DNA of 64,000 nt from Symbiodinium natans (taxonomy: Eukaryota > Sar > Dinophyceae > Suessiales > Symbiodiniaceae), in contig CAJNDS010000979.1 of assembly GCA_905221605.1 (NCBI GenBank), positions 259,501-323,500 on the forward strand. Direction: 5' to 3'. The position numbers were made by a program, and so were the translations under genes. Shown here one piece after another: positions 44,355 to 54,829 of this stretch. Within the stretch, counting starts at the first letter, position 1. Every line of letters begins with the position of its first letter. The notes below the pieces were generated by a model. The model saw only the letters and a program-made list of their open reading frames with translations, was not told where the DNA came from and made no database searches.

Positions 44355-46285
44355 ATCCCCGGGATTTAGTTCTTTAAGGATTTCAATGATTTTTTGGGCA
44401 TTTTAAATTTCATGAGATCCTTGAAAAATTAAATCCCGGGATTTAGTTTTTCAAGGATTTCAAGGATTTCATAAACTTCAAATACCGGAGCTCTTGCAAA
44501 AGCAAACGCCCCCCTCCCCACTCAGAGTACGGGAAGACCGCGCGGATTTTAAAATTTATGAAATCCTTGAAATCCTTGAAAAATCAAATCCCGAGATTTG
44601 ATTTTAGGATTTCATAAAATTTAAAATGCCCAAAAAAACCTTGAAATCCTTAAAAGATTAAATCCCGGGATTTGATTTTTTAAGGATTTCAAGGATTTTT
44701 TGGGCATTTTAAATTTCATGAAATCCTTGAAAAACTAAATCCCGGGATTTGATTTTTCAAGGATTTCACGGATTTCATAAAATTTAAATACCGGAACTCC
44801 TACAAAAGCAAACCCCCCCCCCCCTCCCCACTCAGAGTGCGGGAAGACCACGCGGATTTTAAAATTTATGAAATCCTTGAAATCCTTGAAAAATCAAATC
44901 CCGGGATTTGATTTTTCAAGGATTTCATAAAATTTAAAATGCCCAAAAAAACCTTGAAATCCTTAAAATATTAAATCCCGGGATTTGATTTTTTAAGGAT
45001 TTCAAGGATTTTTTGGGCATTTTAAATTTCATGAAATCCTTGAAAAATCAAATCCCGGGATTTAATTTTTCAAGGATTTCAAGGATTTCATAAAATTTAA
45101 ATACCGGAACTCCTGCAAAAGCAAACCCCCCCCTCCCCACTCAGAGTACGGGAAGACCACGCGGATTTTAAAATTTATGAAATCCTTGAAATCCTTGAAA
45201 AATTAAATCCCGGGATTTGATTTTTCAAGGATTTCATAAAATTTAAAATGCCCAAAAAATCCTTGAAATCCTTAAAATATCAAATCCCGGGATTTGATTT
45301 TTTAAGGATTTCAAGGGATTTTTTGGGCATTTTAAATTTTATGAAATCCTTGAAAAATTAAATCCCGGGATTTAATTTTTCAAGGATTTCAAGGATTTCA
45401 TAAAATTTAAATACCGGAACTCCTGCAAAAGCAAACCCCCCCCCTCCCCACTCAGAGTACGGGAAGACCACGCGGATTTTAAAATTTATGAAATCCTTGA
45501 AATCCTTGAAAAATTAAATCCCGGGATTTGATTTTTCAAGGATTTCATAAAATTTAAAATGCCCAAAAAATCCTTGAAATCCTTAAAATATTAAATCCCG
45601 GGATTTGATTTTTTAAGGATTTCAAGGATTTTTTGGGCATTTTAAATTTTATGAAATCCTTGAAAAATTAAATCCCGGGATTTAATTTTTCAAGGATTTC
45701 AAGGATTTCATAAAATTTAAATACCGGAACTCCTGCAAAAGCAAACCCCCCCCTCCCCACTCAGAGTACGGGAAGACCACGCGGATTTTAAAATTTATGA
45801 AATCCTTGAAATCCTTGAAAAATTAAATCCCGGGATTTGATTTTTCAAGGATTTCATAAAATTTAAAATGCCCAAAAAATCCTTGAAATCCTTAAAATAT
45901 TAAATCCCAGGATTTGATTTTTTAAGGATTTCAAGGGTTTTTGGGCATTTGAAATTTTATGAAATCCTTGAAAAATTAAATCCCGGGATTTAATTTTTCA
46001 AGGATTTCAAGGGTTTCATAAATTTTAAAATCCGCGTGGTCTTCCCGTACTCTGGGTGGGGAGGGGAGGTTTTCCGGTATTTAAATTTTATGAAATCCTT
46101 GAAATCCTTGAAAAACTAAATCCCGGGATTTGATTTTTCAAGGATTTCATGAAATTTAAAATGCCCAAAAAATCCTTGAAATCCTTAAAATATTAAATCC
46201 CGGGATTTGATTTTTTAAGGATTTCAAGGGTTTTTTGGGCATTTTAAATTTCATGAAATCCTTGAAAAATCAAATCTAGGGATTT
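44355..46285. repeat. 310-bp palindromic satellite
   Basis: Units with GCAAACCCCCCCTCCCCACT recur at 44502, 44808, 45121, 45431 and 45741 (306-313 bp apart), then once inverted near 46040. Each unit is made of nested inverted repeats around AAATCCCGGGATTT and CAAGGATTTCATAAAATTTA. Confidence 0.95.
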
Positions 46286-46373
46286 CCCGGCGGCAAACGA
46301 GGCGTGCCAAATAGACCCTAAAGGTCCTACGTACATATACATATATGTATATATAGATAGGTACATGGACCCT

Positions 46374-46492
46374 TACTTACTGTTGGTTAGTCGGGAATGA
46401 TGGGTTGAGATACCCTATATCCCCTTTTGTACCCTTTAAGGGATTCTATAGGGTACCTCATTCCCTCATTCCCTACTAACCAACAGTAAGCT
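46374..46492. mobile_element. MITE family A copy
   Basis: Ends CTTACTGTTGGTTAGTCGGG and CTACTAACCAACAGTAAG. The exon 46502 starts 10 bp beyond. Confidence 0.75.
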
Positions 46493-46501
46493 TCGGGGAA
46501 G

Positions 46502-46596
46502 TGGCAGGTCCAACTGGTGGACGTGGAGCCGCTCAAGCATTTGAAGTCATTCACGCCGGATACCGAGCATGTGTCCATGTGTGGCATCCGCAGAGA
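46502..46596 (+). CDS. Exon with canonical GTGAGT donor
   Basis: Reads WQVQLVDVEPLKHLKSFTPD then TEHVSMCGIRR and ends GA|GTGAGT. The upstream TCG GGG AAG is also in frame back to the MITE's right end (CAGTAAG|CT), so the acceptor may lie in the MITE. Protein-like; no family recognised. Confidence 0.55.
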
Positions 46597-46936
46597 GTGA
46601 GTTGGCAAGATGTTGAAATCACGTTTAGGAGGGAGAAGGACAACTTCTGCACTATATATATATATATATATCTGTATTTATGCTTGTTTATTTTTGTTCG
46701 GTTCGTATGTGTACATTTTTCTATACTTGCACGTATACAAAAATATCTAGAGCTTTCGTCACAATCGTTTTTGTCTGTGGCATCTTGTTAGACTGGATTT
46801 CTTGTCGGCTACTGCTAGCCGCCACCCCCAATAACAAGGCACAGCGGTTCCGGTTTAGGGCTTAGTGCTTTTGCTCTTGGGTTGTGTGTTCTGGCTGGGC
46901 TCGCTTGCCTTGCTCTTTGTCGGTATAAGGTTTTGA

Positions 46937-47044
46937 CTTGAGATGTTTTTCCTTATACTAACAGTCCTTAATAGGGATTAGAATCGGGGGTACTAAAATC
47001 CTTCTAAAGTACTGCTATGTTAGCATAAGGGGGAACATCCCAAG
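46937..47044. mobile_element. MITE family B copy
   Basis: Ends TTGAGATGTTTTTCCTTATA and ATAAGGGGGAACATCCCAA. Confidence 0.8.
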
Positions 47045-47068
47045 TTTCGGCGAAGCAAATTCCAGGTG

Positions 47069-47251
47069 CTCTTTTGCCACCAAAGCCCTGAATGCCGGTC
47101 CAGTCGAGTGAGAAAGGTTAGGACCCAACAGCACCCTCCATCTCACAGATGCCCTATTTCGGCAAGGGCCCCTCTCCCAGCTGTGCCAGTTCCGCCGCAG
47201 CCTTGGGCGAAAGTTCATGGACAGTTCTGCTGTAAAATTTCGGGCGTTTAG
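47069..47251 (+). CDS. Exon, unrecognised
   Basis: GCAAATTCCAG|G acceptor, then phase 0 VLFCHQSPECRSSRVRKVRT and a Pro-rich stretch to TAG. The minus strand is also open for 67 codons, so strand is not certain. Confidence 0.35.
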   Translation, partial: LFCHQSPECRSSRVRKVRTQQHPPSHRCPISARAPLPAVPVPPQPWAKVHGQFCCKISGV

Positions 47252-47413
47252 GGCACTGGCTCTACGGCACTGGTGTGTTTCAGAGGGACCCTACAGGGCT
47301 GCTCTTGGCTTGAGGCAGGCTTCCAGAACCAACAAGCCTCTTCAGCCCTTGAACCCTAAGCTTAAACCCTTCAAACCCCTTTTTTTTTAAGGGGTTTCGG
47401 TTCCCCTTCTAGA

Positions 47414-47481
47414 ACGCATTTCATCAACAAGGGCACCCACTTGAATTCCGAGGGCTGCGCAGGGGGACCTCGGAAGTTTGG
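47414..47481 (+). CDS. Short exon candidate
   Basis: TTCCCCTTCTAG acceptor, one base, then THFINKGTHLNSEGCAGGPR. The donor is not clear. Confidence 0.35.
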
Positions 47482-47613
47482 GGGTTCGGATTCAGGGTCC
47501 AGGGTTTAGGGCTAGGGTTTAGGGTTCATGGGTTTAGGGTTTAGGGTTTAGGGAGTAGGGTTTAGGTGATGGTTTAGGGTTTAGGTGGGGTCTTATGGCT
47601 TAGGGTATTTCAG

Positions 47614-48085
47614 GCCCCCGCCCTTCGACATCGATGCGGTGTACGGGCCGGCGATGCATTTGGTGGACCTCATCTGGTCCCTCAGCCTGGCAGATGAGAG
47701 TGTAGGGTTTAGGGTTTAGGTTACCCAAAAACTCCAATGTGGGTTAGTTATAGGGGGTTCTTGTAGTATACTAACCCAAAAAAGGTACTACATAGGAGCC
47801 TTTGGGTAGGGTGTTGGGTTATGGTTTAGGGTTTACGGTGATGATTTGAATGGCTTCTTCGGTGTAGGTTGCATCACATGGTCAGGTCTCGCACTTCCTG
47901 AGAGACAGCCCTTGTATGGGAGTCCTTCTAACCCTACTTTGTACCTACTTGCTGAGTCCCCCGATCCTAGTACACCCTACATAAACCCTAATACCTTTTT
48001 TCCAAGGCCACTGGGCATCCGCAGACTTGCCCTCTCACCGACCTTCAAGCTCCCCAAACTAAAGCCAGTAAACCCTAAACCCTAA
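47614..48085 (+). CDS. Two exons across an intron holding a family C MITE
   Basis: Exon 47614-47699 follows GGGTATTTCAG|G and reads PPPFDIDAVYGPAMHLVDLI, ending GAG A|GTGTAGGG. Intron 47700-47867 contains a short TTTAGGG run and the MITE at 47723-47812. Exon 47868 onward completes a Ser codon and reads CITWSGLALPERQPLYGSPS, open to TAA in a CCCTAAA run. The phases agree; the second exon's true end is unknown. No family recognised. Confidence 0.55.
47723..47812. mobile_element. MITE family C copy
   Basis: Right end TACTACATAGGAGCCTTTGGGT is intact; the left end is rearranged (ACCCAAAAACTCCAATG). Intronic. Confidence 0.65.
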
Positions 48086-48414
48086 ACCCTTTGGGGTACA
48101 TGGGGTAGATGAGGTTAGGGTTTCGGAAAGTCCTTGTCCCCAAGGACACGCTTCATCTCGCCCATCCTCTTCTGGCTCCTAGGTGCGTTAGTGTTTCAGG
48201 GTTATCCAGTTCCATGCGTGATTTAGGACGTGTTTTTTACCGGATCCTCGCACGTTAATGGAAACTACGGGGTTCCTCCGAGCGCTGAAGCTGGGACCTA
48301 AACATAACATGGGGTTTCGAATGCTTGGGGGGCACCTATTTGGGGGCTCCTATAGTTGGACGATTGCATAAGGGCTACGTATCTCCATTTTGGGGTTGTA
48401 CCCTTATCCTTGAC

Positions 48415-48824
48415 CTGCTCCTGCTACCACGCAGAGGGTTGCCAGCGGGCTCAGATCCAGATTGTCACATTGACATTGAGTCAATGCTAGCTTTTGGCCG
48501 ACACCTGCAAATTTGTTCCCCTTGACTTCAAGATATCCGACAGGCTTATATCGAAACCACCTTTGGAACGACGTGGAGGAACAGCAAGAAGCCCTGAACT
48601 CTGCACTCCGGGCCCAAAAAGCTTCCACCGTTCCTTTTGTGTGTGGGACTAGGAGACATAGATGTGGACTGCACTGGGCTTCAGGTCCAGAATCTAGGGT
48701 TTCACGGTTCAGGAGGCAGGATCAAAGTATGTTCCGGCCGCAAGAAGAGCCAGGCAGGTGCCAGGTGTCCAGAGCCCACTCCGGCAACCCTTGCACCCCT
48801 AAGACCTCCATCCCGAAACCCTAA
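48415..48824 (+). CDS. Coding-like stretch, structure unresolved
   Basis: Several plus frames overlap. One reads LYRNHLWNDVEEQQEALNSA, another ISDRLISKPPLERRGGT, another DIDVDCTGLQVQNLG. Probably two or three small exons, but boundaries cannot be fixed. A family H-like element lies at 48330-48412. Confidence 0.3.
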
Positions 48825-48977
48825 AACCTATAAACCCTGAACCGCAAACCCTAGACCCTAAACCCCAAAACCCTAAACCCTAAACCCTAAGCCCTAAGCC
48901 CTAAACTCTAGCCCTAAACCCGAAACCCGAAACCCTAAACCCCAAGCCCTGAACCGCAGATCTGATCTTTTGGACCA

Positions 48978-49050
48978 GCCCGATAAAATCTCTGCTGGCG
49001 CTGGTTCTGTGGATGCCCGGCGGCGTTTAAAGTGCCGGGGGCCGTGGTTA
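48978..49050 (+). CDS. Short exon candidate
   Basis: TTTTGGACCAG acceptor, then PDKISAGAGSVDARRRLKCR up to a degenerate TTTAGGG run. Preceded by a long degenerate CCCTAAA tract (48785-48955). Confidence 0.35.
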
Positions 49051-49168
49051 GTGTTTAGGGTTTAGGGTTCAGGGTTTCGGGATGTTTGGGGATGTTTAGG
49101 GATGTTCAGGGATGTTTATGGATGTTAAGGGTGTAGGGTTTAGGGTTCAGGGTTAAACGTATCTTCAG

Positions 49169-49463
49169 GGAACCCTTGTCTTTCGGGGTACGGGGACCCA
49201 AAACCCTTCATCTTACTGGTTCTTAGCAGGGACTGAGGGAATGAGGTACCCTTGTTTAATCCTCTAAAAGGGTATATACATAAGGGCATATTATAAAGTA
49301 CGTCATTCCCTCGTCCCCTACTAAGAACCAGGTGGTCATGGTGCGGCAGGTCTCCAGGGCTCAACCCACTAAAAACAGAGCCCTTGGATCCTTGGAAAAA
49401 GTTCTTCAGAGCCCCCCAAACGCCCCATGTGTGGTTTGTAGGATCGATAACCCTAAGACCTAA
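49169..49463 (+). CDS. Two exons separated exactly by a family A MITE
   Basis: Exon 49169-49218 (NPCLSGYGDPKPFILL) ends TTACTG|GTTCTTAG, the MITE's left end. Its right end, CTAAGAACCAG, is the acceptor. Exon 49332 onward reads VVMVRQVSRAQPTKNRALGS in phase 0, open to TAA at 49461. All three frames are open across this short join, so the reading is tentative while the boundary is not. Confidence 0.45.
49216..49331. mobile_element. MITE family A copy acting as an intron
   Basis: Ends ACTGGTTCTTAGCAGGGACT and CCCCTACTAAGAACCAG. GT donor and AG acceptor fall within the terminal repeats. Confidence 0.7.
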
Positions 49464-49810
49464 ACCCTAAACCCTGTGATCAGCAGCTTGCTTTAGTAAC
49501 TTAGTTCGGGCTGAGGCAGTATAGCTTCCGATCCTTAATCTCCAAACCCTCGGCCCCAGTACAATGTGTGGAGCCCACCCGTTATTCTCCTCTCCAACAA
49601 GACTGCACCCCTAGTAGGAATCTGAAGCTGCAAATCTTGAACCTTACATCGTCACCTCTTAAGTTCCGTTCGTTCAACTCAACTCTCCTGGTCTGGTCCC
49701 GACACCCCGAAACGTTCTAGGCCCGCCACAACCCCAACCCAAAGACCCCGAAGCCCTCAGCTCCCTACTCCCCTAAACCCCTAAACTCCTAACCCAGACA
49801 CCGTAACCCG

Positions 49811-49914
49811 GCGAGCCCACTACCCCTTAATAAAGGAATAGACCTTAACTTGTATAGGGATCCTTAGTGTGATTTAAGGGATATTCCTTAATAACGGGGT
49901 ATTGGGCTCTTTGG
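49811..49914. mobile_element. MITE family D copy
   Basis: Ends GCGAGCCCACTACCCCTTAA and GGGGTATTGGGCTCTTTGGG. An exon begins directly after (49919). Confidence 0.8.
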
Positions 49915-49918
49915 GAAG

Positions 49919-50095
49919 CTCTGAACTTTGGAGCCCAACACGACATTCTCGAGGAACATCGGTGCTCGGTACGGGCTCCGGTTCGGGCCCCTGAGATTTC
50001 TGGGAGGTTCGGACATGAGGAAGTTTAGGGTTTAGGGTGTAGGGTTTAGGGTTTAGGGTACAAACGTCAGGACTCATACCTTCTTCGGGGTTTAG
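49919..50095 (+). CDS. Two exons across a 34-bp telomere-repeat intron
   Basis: Exon 49919-50022 begins right after a MITE and reads ALNFGAQHDILEEHRCSVRA and APEISGRFGHEE, ending GAA|GTTTAGG. The intron 50023-50056 is five TTTAGGG-type units. The next piece, GTNVRTHTFFGV, runs in phase to TAG at 50093. The first exon is convincing; the second is short, and 34 bp would be a very small intron. Confidence 0.5.
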
Positions 50096-50196
50096 GGTTG
50101 GATGAGGGATGGATGTCAGCTGTTTAGGGCTGGGGATGGATTGAGAGTCTTTCCGATTGAAGTTCAAATGCCCTAGCTAATCCTTCAATTCCTACA

Positions 50197-50940
50197 CTAA
50201 CAAGGGTAAGAGCCGTGTAGGGTCGGCGCAGCTCCGTCCGTAATCTTGGGATGGTACTTCTGGTATGTTTTGCTTTGCATCACGCTAGGTTTAGGGTTGA
50301 GGTTTGGAGGGTTTCTGTGTTCTGGTGCAGTGCGATGCAGTACATACACGCGCATCATAGACACCACTGTTGTTGAGACTTCTTGCACATTCTCCACATG
50401 CAGATGTACACGAATGTGCAAGCATTTTCCTATGTACACGCATAGAGGCATGGCGAGCAAGATGAGAAAGAGCGAAAGAGAGAGACCAAGAGAGAGAGAG
50501 AGAGAGAAAGATAAAGGGCGCATTGGATAGACATCAATTCTCCAGTTTGGGAAGGGGCCCAAATTAAGGGCGGACTCTGTCATCTCAGTCCTCACATACA
50601 CTGTGCATGTTTTTGCCCCACCCATAGCCCAAAGGAGGCCGCTTTTGAGAGACAGCCCAAGGTGGCGGCGCCCCCCCCCTTCTTGATCACATTCTTCCGT
50701 TATTGAACTAATCCTGTTGGCGCCGGGGGGGACGTGTCTACAAATTTCACCAACAGACCGTGGACTGTGCGCGCCCCTTGGGGCGGCTCTCCTCTTCGGG
50801 GGGGGGCCATGGGCCATGCGTGTAGAGAGAGAGAGAGAGAAAGATAAAACAAAGAAATCATCCTTTTGCATCTACATGGACACAGACAAGAGAAGACACA
50901 TTGACATCAGCCAGAAAAGATAGAGATACTTGGCCCTTGA
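50197..50940. other. GA-microsatellite region, no gene called
   Basis: (GA)n tracts at 50488-50515 and 50826-50850 generate a 224-codon minus frame with LSLSLSLG-type low complexity. I reject it as a gene. Confidence 0.6.
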
Positions 50941-51049
50941 TCACAGTGACACCTGAAGCCCTGTAACTTGCTCAGCCCAAGCCCAGCCCTCTAACGATTC
51001 CAGGCACTATCCTGCCCTCCCGCCCTTGGGGCTCCTGCTCCTTGGCTGG

Positions 51050-51167
51050 GGTTTGGGGTTTGGGGTTTAGGGTTTGGGGTTTAGGGTTTAGGGTTTAGGG
51101 TTTAAGATTTAGGGTTTAGGGTTTAGGGTTTAGGGTTTAGGGTTTAGGGTTTAGGGTTTAGGGTGAG
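51050..51167. repeat. TTTAGGG array
   Basis: Begins with TTTGGGG variants and becomes perfect. The DNA to 51580 after it holds an ambiguous stretch (51198-51380, open on both strands) and AT microsatellites. Confidence 0.9.
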
Positions 51168-51589
51168 AGTTTCGGGCCTTACAGGGCCAGGCTTGTCTTA
51201 GCTCGTAGGCTCGCGCAGCTTCCTTGCTGGTTCTTCGTTTTGGGAATCTGGTTCCCGACGTAGGCCCCTAAAGGCTGAGGATCTCGCAAGCTTCCGGCTC
51301 TTGTCAGTTTCCCACAGAGTTTGGTTGTAGTTTGGCTTTTCGGCTTCCGGGTTCAGGCGGTTGACGTTGCTGTGCAACAATTGGTATGCAAACAGCTGTA
51401 AAAGGCATTGGACTCTCAGCCCCTGTAAGCAGATGCATATGTATACCTATCTATCTGTAGAAGCAAGTAAAAAACTGGAATATATATATACATACATATA
51501 TATATATATATATATCTGTTTATTTACTTAGTTAACGTTCTATATTTTCAAATGTATGTGTTTGAAAACTGGCGCTTCTGCCATCCCAG

Positions 51590-52553
51590 GTTCTTCATGG
51601 CATACAGCCGCCTGACCCGCGAGGAGACGGCGGAAGTTGAAGAAGTTCAGGCGGAGTCCTGGTGCGCGCGCGTGCGTGGGTGGGTGCGCGTGCAGTGAAG
51701 TGCGCGTGCGCGGGTGTGTGCGCGGTCGTGTGTGCATGTGTGTGTGTGTGTGTGTGCACGCGCACATTTGCTCGTGTTCTTGTCAGGTTTTTTCCCAAGG
51801 ACGAGTGGCGGTGGGGGTGGCACGGGGTGATGCTGTTAAGAAGCGTCAAGCTTGACGGTTTCACTTTGAATTCAACTGTTGGAGATGTCTTGCTACCCAA
51901 AGGATCCATGTACCTATATGGTATAATTATACTTGGGCCTTAAAGGGGTTCCTGTATAGTAGCTTTAGGGCCCAAGTATATACCATACAGGTACATGGAT
52001 CCTTTGGGCTAGTTGAGCAACATGTTGGTGTTGTCCGGCTCCGTTTTGCGGATCTGCCGAAGGTCACATCTAAGAGCGATACGTACAAGCACTTGTCGAC
52101 TGTAGACCTAACCCCCAAGATTCATAAAGTAGCCATACACCCTAAAGAAGGGGTATACACTATACAGTAAGGCACCCATCTGCTTTGAGAGTGTATAGGT
52201 TGCTTCAAATAGATGTTGGACCGAACTGCTTGAAGTACCCCCCCCCCCCCCCACCCAAAAATGAGTTTGCTTTAGAGCCCTGAAGCAAGCGTCACCCCGG
52301 TTGGGGTGCAATCGCTTTTCTTTCCGGGCTTGACCATGTGTTTACCTTCTTACAACCCCAGAACTTGGGATGTTCCTCCTCATACTAACAGTCCTTCATA
52401 GGGATTAGAATCGGGAGATACTAGAGTCCCTAAGCGGGAACATCCCAACCTAGAACCTTCAATCACCCTGACCTGCAGCCCCCCTGCAGGTCAAGCCACA
52501 GAGGCGGACGCTGCTTCACAAGCGGTCTGCGCCGGCGCTGCTGGAAGAGGCAG
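51590..52553 (+). CDS. Four-exon gene; second intron is a family E MITE
   Basis: Exon 51590-51661, after CTGCCATCCCAG|G, reads FFMAYSRLTREETAEVEEVQ and ends TG|GTGCGC. Exon 51787-51886, after TTCTTGTCAG|G, reads FFPKDEWRWGWHGVMLLRSV and ends GAT|GTCTTG. Exon 52018-52101 reads QHVGVVRLRFADLPKVTSKS and ends ACT|GTAGAC. Exon 52490-~52553, after CCCCCTGCAG|G, reads VKPQRRTLLHKRSAPALLEE. All four join in phase. Intron 1 is a GT/GC microsatellite, intron 2 is MITE E, and intron 3 contains MITE B. No family recognised; the first exon is helical and acidic, the last basic. Confidence 0.7.
51895..52012. mobile_element. MITE family E copy acting as an intron
   Basis: Ends CTACCCAAAGGATCCATGTA and TACATGGATCCTTTGGGCTAG. 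It fills nearly all of intron 51887-52017. Confidence 0.8.
52368..52451. mobile_element. MITE family B copy
   Basis: Ends TTGGGATGTTCCTCCTCATA and AGCGGGAACATCCCAA; within intron 3 of the 51.6-kb gene. Confidence 0.8.
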
Positions 52554-52559
52554 GCGGCC

Positions 52560-53030
52560 CAAGTTTCGGCTTTCGGTTTCTTTGGCAGACTCAGTCAAGC
52601 CATAGATACAAACCTAAAAGACCCACCTATAACTCCCACAAGCCCCAAAGCCTAAACCAAGCCCAGAAACCCTTTAAGTGCCTTGCAAGCTCTACAACCC
52701 CAGTGGCTTGGTCTGCCGTTTTGGGAGGGAGGGGGGGGGGTGGGAGAGCAGGGATCGAATGCAGTGGCTGGGAAGCCCGGTGGCGCATGTTTGTTCCCTT
52801 GTCGGGCTTCGGGCTTCTTTTTTTGGGTGGGGGGTAAACAGAAAAAAACCGAGGTACCCTTCTGAAACGCCAATCTGTCTTCTTTTTTTTTGGGGGGGGG
52901 GGGGGGGGGGGGGGGCTTTCCTTCCCCTCCCGTTGCGGTTTTGGGCTAGTTTCCCTTTTTCTGGTGCACCATGAACCCTCTGCTGGGCACTCAAAGGTCA
53001 ACCTGTAAACCTCTCCCCTTAGAGCCTTAG
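52560..53030. other. Stretch with homopolymers, no gene
   Basis: Open frames on both strands run over poly-G tracts (52732, 52892-52913). No splice-bounded exon. Confidence 0.5.
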
Positions 53031-53155
53031 GGTTCAGGGTTTATTGGGGTTCAGGGTTTAATTAGGGTTTAGGGTTTAGGTTTCCGGGTTTAGGGTTTAG
53101 GGTTCAGGGTTCAGGGTTTAGGGTTTAGGGTTAAGCCCTACACCTACCCAGTAAG

Positions 53156-53221
53156 GCGATGCACAGAGAGGGACTGAGACCTGACGAAGTGCCTGCCAGG
53201 AGGAGTTTTCCCAGCCGGTGA
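53156..53221 (+). CDS. Short exon candidate
   Basis: CCAGTAAG|G acceptor; AMHREGLRPDEVPARRSFPS in phase 0, then TGA. Flanked by TTTAGGG arrays. Confidence 0.35.
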   Translation, partial: AMHREGLRPDEVPARRSFPSR

Positions 53222-53419
53222 TCTCGCGCCAGGATTCGGGTAGGGTTTAGGGTCCCTAAACCCTAAACTCTTAACCCCTTAACCCCTAAACCCTAAACCC
53301 TAAACTCTACATCAGGGTTTAGGGTTTAAGGTCGTTTAGCGGTAGCGGCACAAGTGTTGAGGCTGAAGTGAGATGAGACCGGAACCACGACTAGCAGATG
53401 CGAGCATGTATGTAGAAAT

Positions 53420-53530
53420 ACGTGTACATATATATATATATGTATATGTATATGTACATATGTATGTGTATATATATATCTTTATATTCATATATGTGTA
53501 TATTATATCGTATATTACATTATATATAGG
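53420..53530. repeat. AT microsatellite
   Basis: TATATG/TACATA alternation; overlapping frames on both strands are artefacts. Confidence 0.9.
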
Positions 53531-53588
53531 GTTCGTAGGTTGCATGGGGCCTTGAAGCTCTTCCTTGACCCCCCCCACCCTCATCCAG

Positions 53589-53654
53589 GACAGCTCGCGT
53601 CATCAGGACTACGACGAAGCTCAGTTGGGCTCTGCAGTACAGAGGCCTCCCTAA
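53589..53654 (+). CDS. Candidate terminal exon
   Basis: Long pyrimidine tract and CCTCATCCAG|G acceptor. Phase 0 DSSRHQDYDEAQLGSAVQRP, P, TAA; the stop is the first CCCTAAA unit of an array (53652-53710). Confidence 0.45.
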   Translation, partial: DSSRHQDYDEAQLGSAVQRPP

Positions 53655-54064
53655 ACCCTAAACCCTAAACCCTAAACCCTAAACCCTAAACCCTAAACCC
53701 TAAACCCTAAGAGTGTTTGGGGTCCAGAAGCTCAATCTCCGGGTGCGGGGTTGTAATTGGGCTTATGAGTAGTACAGTTAGAACTGGGTTAATAAGTAGC
53801 ATGAACCTCCAAGTAGATTGCCCAGGCATTCAGATGAGATGCTTGGGATTAGGGTGCAGGCTTAGACTTGTTAAGTTTAGGGCTCAGGGTTAGGATGATT
53901 AAGTTTAGGGTTCAGGGTTAGAAGTATTAAGCTTAGGGCCAGGAATGGTAGGGTTCAGGGTGCAGTGCTTCGTGCTGTGTTCATATGTCTGTCGATGGTT
54001 ACGAATCTCTAAGGGGAAGTTACATGGTCCCAGTAACCCTAAACCCTAAACCCTAAACCTGCAG

Positions 54065-54118
54065 GCTTTGCTTCGTCCTCCCCAGCTCCGTCAAGGACCG
54101 GTGTTCTCTCCAATGCGG
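54065..54118 (+). CDS. Exon bounded by telomere arrays
   Basis: CCCTAAACCTGCAG|G acceptor, 18 codons ALLRPPQLRQGPVFSPMR in phase 0, donor CGG|GTTTAGG. A clean exon between a C-strand array and a G-strand array. Confidence 0.55.
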
Positions 54119-54531
54119 GTTTAGGGTTTAGGTTTTAGGGTTTAGGGTTTAGGGTTGTCATATTAGCCCTTTATAGGGTTTAAGAGTATTATATTTTGAA
54201 ATATGTTCAGAGGGTTTTTCGAGCCATCCTAGTAAACCCCACAAGCCCTAACACCTCAGTTGGCCTTTCATGAGCTTGACTGCGCCTGAACAGCTTGCAG
54301 CTTCAGCGTCGTGTGCAGTGAGGTCCTCAATGTACGTACTACTATTTGCTTAAGAAACCCCGAAAAACACAAGCTAACCATCCCTATATCACCCCCATGA
54401 GGAAAATATGTTTTGTTTCGTGGTTCTTCAGCAATAGTAGTATGTAGTCAGATTTTGTGGCTCTCAGGTGTTGAGGGGTTTAGGGTTTCGGGTTTAGGGT
54501 TTAGGATTTAGGGTTTAGGGTTTAGGGTGTA

Positions 54532-54829
54532 CCCAAAGAGCCCGATACCCCACAAGCAAGGAATATAAGACCCAAATCAGGGATCATCACTCTTATTCGT
54601 GATTCTGGGGCATGCCAGAACCATTACCAGGCTAAGCATGCCAACAGACATAACAGGAACTCCAAGACAAGGGAGCATTTTGTACTGATCCCAAGTTGGC
54701 TGCAGGGTTTCTTTGGTTAACCCGCGCCCCAGCAGAACGACCTTAGACCCATAGGGCTGGGATCTTTAATATGATTTAAGGAATGTTCCTTAGTTCAGGT
54801 ATTGGGCTCTTTGGGGAACTGTTCCTGAG
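54532..54829. mobile_element. Expanded MITE family D copy
   Basis: Ends ACCCAAAGAGCCCGATACCC and CAGGTATTGGGCTCTTTGGG are present, but about 170 bp of unique DNA separates the arms (54600-54755). Confidence 0.65.

Larger units (their letters stand above)
36293..46327. other. 10-kb satellite block bounded by a 27-bp inverted repeat
   Basis: GGACCTTTAGGGTCTATTTG at 36293 continues for 27 bp and is matched exactly, inverted, at 46301-46327. The block between is almost all tandem repeats: (GTA)n, the ACGACAAACC satellite, a TIR insertion, ATGATGGGG repeats, a CCCTAAA array and a 310-bp palindromic satellite. No gene is supported inside it. Confidence 0.6.

Noticed and set aside
50197-50871. 224-codon minus frame
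   Set aside because: Half of it is GA-microsatellite (LSLSLSLG); no splice context, and it opposes the direction of all supported genes.
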